Assembly: GCA_034521575.1 (NCBI GenBank)
Contig: JAXHMJ010000004.1
Coordinates: 1 to 64,000, forward strand
Origin: a candidate division KSB1 bacterium
GTDB taxonomy: Bacteria; Zhuqueibacterota; Zhuqueibacteria; Residuimicrobiales; Krinioviventaceae
Direction of reading: 5' to 3'
Length of the DNA stretch: 64,000 nt
Within the stretch, counting starts at the first letter, position 1, and the number at the start of each line of letters is the position of its first letter. A program made the position numbers and the translations under genes. Positions 57,795 through 64,000 of the stretch are shown here, one piece after another. The notes under the pieces are model-generated. The model was not told the origin of the DNA. It saw only the letters and a program-made list of their open reading frames with translations, and ran no database searches.

Positions 57795-58297
57795 AGTACT
57801 AATTAATAGTATCTTTGAAATTGTCAACATTTTTCTATAACCTGATATTGCGAGTATTGGAAACAGGGATTCGTACTCTAACATTGCCCCGGCCAGGATT
57901 GATCAACAAGCTGCAAGGAACGGTGCGGGAAATGGCCTTTATTTACTGTTATACAATGACTTTGTGATTCTGAAACAGTACGTTCTGTAAAACGTACTGT
58001 TTTTATACGTGGAACGGGACACAGATTTGGGGCTGCGGCTCCTCCTCCCTCTCTCGCCTCCCATCCGCGTCATCCGCGTTCCATGAATCGGCTGCAGTGG
58101 GAATCCGCTGATCAGTTTATTTTTCGCACAGGAGTTGAACCTTTGTGTGACCAGAAAAACAGGTCTCCCATGTAACTCAATATGACATAAATTTCACTCC
58201 CTGACACATTAGAGTTTTCTATTTAAAAATGTCCTTGTTCGCAATAAGTCTAGTCGCTATAAAGCAACGCTAAAAGATGATATATTCAAAACATGGA
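57795..58297. other. Intergenic region with hairpin and repeat unit
   Basis: Besides the hairpin at 57973-58004 it has a GC-rich repeat at 58122-58152 (TTCGCACAGG-n-GAACC...TGTGTGACCAG), a divergent copy of the unit at 48291-48323 and 21259-21290. No gene. Confidence 0.5.
57973..58004. terminator. Perfect 12-base hairpin with T run
   Basis: Arms AAACAGTACGTT and AACGTACTGTTT with a six-base loop CTGTAA, followed by TT and A. The arms are perfectly complementary. It has no adjacent plus-strand gene to terminate and may be an orphan terminator or a relic of a mobile element. Confidence 0.5.
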
Positions 58298-59080
58298 TTA
58301 TTCCGAAAAAATTGATTGGAGGTATTCATAGAAAAACAAGATCCTGTCCTGGTCCCCGGGATCAAAAAGAAACGGTTCAACATCTTTGGCTATTAAATTC
58401 ATATCTAAATCTTTACATACATTTTCAAGTGCATCTTTGAGCATTCTGGGCTCCTCGATTTCCGCTTTATTTTTTAAATATTGATAATCCGGTGAGATAT
58501 TTTTACTATTCAGAAACAAAACATCATAAAAGTCCCTGCCTTTTTTTCTTGGCCGGTTTAAAATGGCCAGATACTTTTGTGCCAGTAATAATGATAATGG
58601 AGTGCATAAAACAGCGCTAAACACTTCAAATTTGTTCAGTATAATCCGTTTTGGTGAATAAACATAATCTTGCGGTTCTGTGTCCAATTGAATCAGTATT
58701 TTTTCATTTTTGTATCCGGATAATCCCCCGTCAAATAGCAATCGCGGAAACCGGATATAGCAATGCCAGGCACCCCGCATGACTGTCTTTATTTCAACCT
58801 CGTATCCTTCACGTTCAAGTTGTGTCGTTATATGTCGAGTTAACTTTTCAAAATCCTCACCTTTGATTCCAAGATTATCAAAATCAAGGTCTTCAGAGAA
58901 CCGGTGATTCCCATGTATAATCCGAAGACATGTTCCCCCCATAAATGACAGGGAATTTGCAAAATCGCTCTTGTAAATAAAATCAAGAATTTTATACTGC
59001 AGATATTCCCTAATCATGAATCCGGGAAACTTGTGCAAATTTTCAGGATAAAAAGTTCTGATTTCTTCAAGTTTCAGCAT
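58298..59080 (-). CDS. abiEii: AbiEii/AbiGii-type nucleotidyltransferase toxin
   Basis: 260 residues. Nucleotidyltransferase motif GGTCLRIIHGNHRFSEDLDFD (GG[ST]-x9-DxD type) with further family segments LLLAQKYLAILNRPRKKGRDFYDVLFL. AbiEii toxins block growth by nucleotide transfer to tRNA or another acceptor; the target here is unknown. The ATG at 59080 overlaps the upstream antitoxin gene by 14 bases. This is the toxin of a type IV toxin-antitoxin / phage-exclusion pair. Confidence 0.88.
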   Translation of the reverse strand: MLKLEEIRTFYPENLHKFPGFMIREYLQYKILDFIYKSDFANSLSFMGGTCLRIIHGNHRFSEDLDFDNLGIKGEDFEKLTRHITTQLEREGYEVEIKTVMRGAWHCYIRFPRLLFDGGLSGYKNEKILIQLDTEPQDYVYSPKRIILNKFEVFSAVLCTPLSLLLAQKYLAILNRPRKKGRDFYDVLFLNSKNISPDYQYLKNKAEIEEPRMLKDALENVCKDLDMNLIAKDVEPFLFDPGDQDRILFFYEYLQSIFSE

Positions 59081-59687
59081 GCAATACCCCTTTGAAAATG
59101 CCCAATCGTTTGTCAAGCGCGTCATGATCAAGATAATTGCCATACACTTTTAATTTTTCCAAAGACATATTAGTTCGAATAACATCCATTTTCCAGCGCA
59201 AAGATTGAAACGTAGACGAATCCAGAATCTCTGAGTGTAAGTATAAATAATCAATTACAGCTTTTTCCAATTCTGCCATAGCATAACGGACATTTTTCCA
59301 GGTCTCCAGTGTGTATCCGAAAAAGAGTTTCTTTTTTATATGTCTGTATTGAAAATGCCCAACCGGCGTGCCAAAGGTCTCGGTTTTAAGTGTGGTGCAT
59401 GAAACGGTCTGAAAAACGCCTTCCGGGATAATACCATAATAAGCCAAAGCAGATTCAAGTGAAACATAAGAGGGCTGATATATTGTATTCGCAGTGTAAT
59501 AGAGAAATTCTTCAGATATAAACGCCTCACTGAAACAATAATATCGATTGCGTATTTTCAAAATATAACCTTTTTCCTGCCATTCCACCAGACGTCTCGT
59601 ATCAAATTCGGGAAAATGTTTTTCAATTTCCTGTTTCGTAAAAACAGGATAATCAGACATTTTCTTTTGGAATTGCGTATAATTCAT
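59067..59687 (-). CDS. abiEi: AbiEi-type antitoxin
   Basis: 207 residues with an N-terminal winged-helix region (FTKQEIEKHFPEFDTRRLVEW and LKIRNRYYCFSE) and a C-terminal domain containing SYVSLESALAYYGIIPEGVFQ, characteristic of AbiEi-like antitoxins. AAAGG lies eight bases before the ATG at 59687; a GTG at 59696 is less suited. It likely binds its own promoter and lowers toxin expression. Coupled to the toxin by a 14-base overlap. The promoter should lie in the AT-rich 59690-59850 stretch. Confidence 0.88.
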   Translation of the reverse strand: MNYTQFQKKMSDYPVFTKQEIEKHFPEFDTRRLVEWQEKGYILKIRNRYYCFSEAFISEEFLYYTANTIYQPSYVSLESALAYYGIIPEGVFQTVSCTTLKTETFGTPVGHFQYRHIKKKLFFGYTLETWKNVRYAMAELEKAVIDYLYLHSEILDSSTFQSLRWKMDVIRTNMSLEKLKVYGNYLDHDALDKRLGIFKGVLHAET

Positions 59688-59864
59688 TCTATGCACCTTT
59701 TATTTCTTTTTATTGTTAAAATTAACAATTTTTAGAAACAATATCAACTTTTTTTATTGAAAAAAACCTTTATATTCAGTTCAAATTTTCAGAACATTTA
59801 TTTACTCTATATTATTTTATTCTTATCTTTATAAAACATTTTAGTTTCCTGGAATATCCCTAAT

Positions 59865-61918
59865 ATGAATGCTCACAACACAATCAGAATACATAAAAAG
59901 ACAGAACAAACGTTTGTTTATCAAAACAATGATCTCTTTTACCGCGATCATATCATCATCAAAACACCGGATCAGCCAAATCACAGATTCAAATCAAATT
60001 ATGAAAACGCTACATTCAGGGCATCGCTGGGGCAATTTGCATCCTATACTGAACATTTGAGTCTGCAGGATGACACTATTATTGGCAGGGTTTGCCTGAC
60101 CGTGCATACGGATCAACCATTTATTGTGCAATGTCCCTTCCATTTTGCAAAACCGGATCAGCCTCCCTATTTTATGATACCCGGGTTTCTCTACGGCACC
60201 AACAATCTCGCCACATCCGACGGTCAGCAGCCGAAATTCAATTACGGCGGGCCTGCAGGCTGGCCGGACAGTTCTCTCTTTTATGTTCGCGCGGACCGCA
60301 GCACGCATCCCGGAGTGGTTTGTATCCGGAACGGAATCGGGATGCTGGTCGGGATCAAAGACATGATGACAGACGAAACCGGCAGACCGGTTCAGGGCCA
60401 GCCTGAAACCGAATGGGCGCCCGCCTGTCTGTACAACGGTTTGATGCTGGACACATATGATCCGGACACGGATATGATCGGCTTTCAGCTCGGTTACGAA
60501 AATGCACCGGCGCGCTATTCCTGGGTCCGCGAGCCATGGGTTCCAAAACATGATGAATACCTGTTCGGCTGGATTGAGGGACAGTCGGGGAAAACACTGC
60601 AGACACAGACTTTTTATGCAGCCACAGCGGCGGAACACATTCCCGATTACGGCAAACTGCTGCGGACATACTATGCGGTGCTGCATGAACCGCCCGCACA
60701 GCGTTCAACCCGAAAAGAGACGCTACGTAAAATCAGTCGGGCCATTTGTGATTATTCCTGGGATGCTGACAAAAAAGGATTTGTTCTGGTGGACGGTGAA
60801 AACACCGGCGCCGATATTGCCTGGACCGGCGGTATGCAGACGGCCTATCCTCTACTGAAAGCGGCAAAGATTATCGGGGATCAGAATGCGAACGATATTG
60901 CGCTGCAGTTCATTGACAACATGTGCCGGACTGCCCTGAACGATAAAGCCGGTCTGCTGTATGAAGAATACCGCGCCGGCGGCTGGCAGGTGACTGGTTG
61001 GTGGGGCGTGCGCGAGGATTGTTTCAATTTCGGTGATCAGCCGCTGCATTCGGCGTATCTGAACGGTCAGGCTGCCTATTATCTGTTAAAGTCATACGAA
61101 CTGGAGAGTCAAACACATCCCGGATGGCTGCGGTCCGCCCGCACGGTTCTGGATACTGCAGCGCGCGGTCAGCGCAGTGACGGTGCATTACCTGTATTTT
61201 TTGATCCGGAGACGGGTGACGGCATCGATTACGACGGATTTCAGCCCTGCTGGTTTGTTCCGGCGCTGGTGCTGCTTTACAGATACTCGGGAGAAAAAAA
61301 TTATCTGGATGCCGCGGAAACGGCGCTCCGGCATTATCATGGCTACCATTTAAAGGGCGAGCTGTACAACACGCCAATGGACACACACCGCGCCGTGGAT
61401 CAGGAGGGCAATCTTGCCTTTATCATCGCCTGCGTGGAATTTCATAAACTGACCGGCCAATCCAGATTCCTGGATATTGCCATGCACGGGCTGAGCTGGG
61501 AATTTTCATGGAAGTTTGCCTACAATACCGTCTATTCCGCAGAGCCTTTGCGCAGCATGAACTGGTCGTCCTGCGGCGGTTCAATCACCAGCACCTATAA
61601 TCCGAGCATTCACCCCATGGGTAACCTCATTGCCGGAGAGCTGTATTATCTGTATCAGCAGACCGGCAGCGAATATATTCGTCAGCGATTGAAGGATACC
61701 TGTATATGGGGCCTCGGGATCTACAATACCCGGGACAATGATTTCGGATTCGGCAAAACCGGCCAGGCCACTGAACAGTTTACCTACTCGGACGGACTGG
61801 TATTGCCATGGCCGGGTCCCTGGGACGGCGGGATCTGGAAGGCTTCGTTATCGTGGGCGTCCTCCTGTGTGCTGCTGCTAGCTGTGCAGAGGATATTCCG
61901 GATGAATTCTTTGAATAA
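59865..61918 (+). CDS. Cytoplasmic alpha/alpha-toroid carbohydrate enzyme, frameshifted at its end
   Basis: About 684 residues, no signal peptide. The first 290 residues are a beta-rich domain. The rest is an alpha/alpha-toroid (repeated Trp/His/Gly helices: WTGGMQTAYPLLKAAKI, GWWGVREDCFNFGDQPLH, WVPALV-like PCWFVPALVLLYRYSGE, NWSSCGGSITSTYNPS). An apparent stop at 62069 is reached only because a base is extra near 61880-61886; removing it gives the compact ending EDIPDEFFE at 61918. I do not recognise the family; the fold suggests a glycosidase or lyase acting on imported oligosaccharides. AATATCCCTAAT before the ATG is a weak ribosome site. Confidence 0.75.
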
Positions 61919-62065
61919 TCCGCCAATGCGTCTGGGGTGGTTCGGACAAGATTTTATTGCAATGTTGGAATGGCTTTGCTATATTTTAGCCTGTTTTTTC
62001 ATCAACTTTTCAAACGGCCGGTATAATCCGTTCAATATCATCAAATTAAAAGGTTTGAGAGCGCC

Positions 62066-64000
62066 ATGAAGCGCATAATTGTTTTTTCCCTGATCGCGAT
62101 GTTCAGCATCCGGGGCTATTGTCAGACAGGTGATAGCGCAGAAGAAACTTTTTTCACGCCTACAAACATTCATTTCAGCGATATCACATTCAAAGCCGGA
62201 ATTTTACCCCACGGTGAACATGACTATGGACACGGGGTCACATTTGCGGATATCAATCATGATCAGCGCCCTGATTTTCTGGTCAGCAACGCCATGCGTG
62301 ATATTGAGCTTGATGAGCATCTGTATATGAACCAGGGAAATGCATTTTTTAAAGAGGATGCGTCTGCTCGCGGGCTGAGCGATCCGGGACTGACGCACGC
62401 CATGGTCGCTGCTGATTATGATAATGACGGTGACCTGGACCTGTTCTTTTCCAATATGACCATGTACCACGACGGGCACGGCGGATACGGTCACAATGTA
62501 TTTTACCGCAATAACGGAGAGGGATATTTTACAGACAAAACGGATGCGGTTGGACTGTCAACGCAGCGCAATGACACCCGCGGGGCCGTGGCATTTGACG
62601 CGGACAATGACGGCTGGCTGGACATCTTTGCCGCAAACTGGGGACAGCCCTGCGAGCTTTATCTCAACCGCGGCAACGGCCGGTTTCGCCGCGAAAACCG
62701 TGGCGCCGAAGGCCCGCAGAATGATGAATCTGCGAAACAGGGGGTGACCGCAGCGGACTTTGACAACGACGGTGACATTGACCTCTATGTCTGCCGACGC
62801 GAAACCGGCAACTGGCTGCTGGTCAACGGCGGCGGCGGTTATTTCAGCGAACGCGCAGCGGATTATCAAATCGATGTGGAGGGCCGTTCACACGGCGCTG
62901 TATTTGTGGATATCGACAGGGACGCAGATCTGGATCTGTTTATCGTCAATTACCGAACGCCGCGCGCACCGCTGCCGTTTCTGAATGTATTTATCAACAA
63001 CGGTGACGGAACGTTCACAGACCGCACGCAAGCGTACAATATACGGGTTAGCGGCTACAGTGTGGTGTTTGGGGATGTTGATAATGACGGGGATTTTGAT
63101 ATGCTGCTGGTCAAAAATCCGGACAAAGATCCGGGAGCACGGCCTGCTCTTTATTTAAATGATGGAAACGGCAATCTTACCCTCCTCGCTTCCAGCGGTG
63201 TGGAGATGCCGGTTCAGGATCCGCGCGGCGCCGGATACGCGGATATTGATCACGACGGCGATATTGATTTTTTCATCGCCTGCAAAGATGGACAGAATTA
63301 TTTATTGAGAAACGATCTTGAGAGCAGCAATCATTATCTGGATATATTGTGCTATGGCCCACAGGGTGATTACGGCGGATTCGGAACCAAAGTCTGGATT
63401 TACGAACCCGGGCATCTGGGTGACGATACGCATCTGATTGCGTATCAGGAATCGATTTCCCAATACGCTTATCTGTGTCAAAACCAGACCGCCCTGCATT
63501 TCGGACTGGGACAACATATTTGCTGCGATATCAAAATAATTCTCACCGACGGCAGTGTGCATACGTTTGAAGCTATTAAAGCCGATCAACGGTTTGTGTT
63601 TCACGGTCCCGCGGATCTGAATTACGAATCCGGCAATGACCAGCACGGCTGGATTGAGCGTCAATTCCCCGAAGCTCTGGTGGTACGCGTCACTCGTCAG
63701 AACGAGGTGGTTGCAGATGCACGCGTCACCTTTACCCCGCAAAACGGCGGACGTATGCTCGAGTCACAGCCCGTTATAACCGGTAAAAACGGATATGCGG
63801 CAGCGCATTTCATGGCCGGATCCCGAGATGATGAATATCATATCAAAGCGACCTGTGATCAGACGCAGGATCAAGAGGTCTTTTTTTCTGTCACAGCAAC
63901 ACGTCCTCCGGTGCAGCTGGTCAAACTGGACGGGGAAGACCAAACAGGCCGGGTTGCCGAACCGCTGCCCGTCCCTTTGAGCGTCAGGACAGAACATCCG
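62066..64000 (+). CDS. Secreted FG-GAP/CRTAC1-type repeat protein, truncated by window end
   Basis: 645 codons remain open to the window end. Signal peptide (MKRIIVFSLIAMFSIRG). Repeated FG-GAP/VCBS calcium-binding motifs of the DxDxDGxxD kind (ADYDNDGDLDLFF, DADNDGWLDIF, ADFDNDGDIDLYV, VDIDRDADLDLFI, GDVDNDGDFDMLL, ADIDHDGDIDFFI), forming a seven-bladed propeller. An ASPIC/UnbV-like domain follows around residues 420-500 (FGLGQHICCDIKIILTDG), and an Ig-like segment begins near 540 (VADARVTFTPQNGG). Surface or extracellular, probably Ca2+-dependent binding. GAGAGCGCC precedes the ATG at 62066. The C-terminus, perhaps with a sorting domain, lies outside. Confidence 0.85.
   Translation, partial: MKRIIVFSLIAMFSIRGYCQTGDSAEETFFTPTNIHFSDITFKAGILPHGEHDYGHGVTFADINHDQRPDFLVSNAMRDIELDEHLYMNQGNAFFKEDASARGLSDPGLTHAMVAADYDNDGDLDLFFSNMTMYHDGHGGYGHNVFYRNNGEGYFTDKTDAVGLSTQRNDTRGAVAFDADNDGWLDIFAANWGQPCELYLNRGNGRFRRENRGAEGPQNDESAKQGVTAADFDNDGDIDLYVCRRETGNWLLVNGGGGYFSERAADYQIDVEGRSHGAVFVDIDRDADLDLFIVNYRTPRAPLPFLNVFINNGDGTFTDRTQAYNIRVSGYSVVFGDVDNDGDFDMLLVKNPDKDPGARPALYLNDGNGNLTLLASSGVEMPVQDPRGAGYADIDHDGDIDFFIACKDGQNYLLRNDLESSNHYLDILCYGPQGDYGGFGTKVWIYEPGHLGDDTHLIAYQESISQYAYLCQNQTALHFGLGQHICCDIKIILTDGSVHTFEAIKADQRFVFHGPADLNYESGNDQHGWIERQFPEALVVRVTRQNEVVADARVTFTPQNGGRMLESQPVITGKNGYAAAHFMAGSRDDEYHIKATCDQTQDQEVFFSVTATRPPVQLVKLDGEDQTGRVAEPLPVPLSVRTEHP

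Noticed and set aside
58020-58110. Possible tRNA or other structured RNA in the GC-rich stretch
   Set aside because: No cloverleaf or conserved TTCGA-type arm could be folded by eye.

Overview
The window comes from a bacterium of the FCB superphylum that is not a typical Bacteroides. Five coding regions end in a type IX secretion (Por) C-terminal sorting domain with the NYPNPFNP signature common in Calditrichota, KSB1, Ignavibacteria and Marinimicrobia. It also has a sigma-ECF / FecR / STN-TonB receptor triad, many secreted carbohydrate-active enzymes, and clear AGGAG-type ribosome binding sites before most genes. The phylum assignment is inference. No rRNA, tRNA or CRISPR array was seen.

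Layout. 1-358 looks foreign: CpG-poor, TG/CA-rich and without a gene. 359-4.3 kb (minus strand): PlsC acyltransferase, a PIN-PhoH ATPase split by a frameshift, an orphan radical SAM protein and an M23-fold protein that lacks the HxH motif. 4.5-10 kb: a stranded sorting-domain fragment, a VapBC-type toxin pair, an island of small palindromes, and a large GLUG-repeat secreted protein split by a one-base insertion. 10.7-16.7 kb (plus strand): sulfotransferase, GT4 glycosyltransferase, DUF2334 deacetylase, a broken NUDIX gene, two lipoproteins and an unknown gene. 17.2-23.7 kb (minus): Gfo/Idh/MocA dehydrogenase, a DUF6807/PmoA-like lipoprotein, a decayed cellulase-like gene and two beta-propeller proteins.

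24-48 kb (minus) is a polysaccharide utilisation locus: two related secreted alpha/alpha-type proteins, a GH2 C-terminal remnant, two full GH2 enzymes, a GH105 unsaturated uronyl hydrolase, another alpha/alpha-type enzyme, a beta-propeller/discoidin protein and a beta-helix protein with sorting domains. Then come the TonB receptor, FecR, an alpha/beta hydrolase, the 3' end of a group II intron and an ECF sigma factor. No SusD is visible. 48.4-55.1 kb continues with a decayed DUF5060-family gene, a carboxylesterase, a CE15-like glucuronoyl esterase, a GH28 polygalacturonase and a Cys-type sulfatase. Together these point to an anionic, uronate-rich, esterified and possibly sulfated polysaccharide of pectin or algal-glycan type. 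55.7-59.7 kb holds a DUF4143 ATPase, a dead HicAB pair and an AbiEi/AbiEii toxin-antitoxin pair. 59.9-64 kb (plus) has a cytoplasmic alpha/alpha-toroid enzyme and the start of a secreted FG-GAP/CRTAC1-type protein that runs off the end.

Two patterns cross the whole window. First, at least ten otherwise family-like genes carry one- or two-base indels, many in homopolymers, so a noisy assembly is likely. Second, several carbohydrate-enzyme genes have lost their central parts while both ends remain, and one of these also has in-frame stop codons. That is real gene decay or misassembly, not simple indel noise. Short palindromic repeat families recur between genes.
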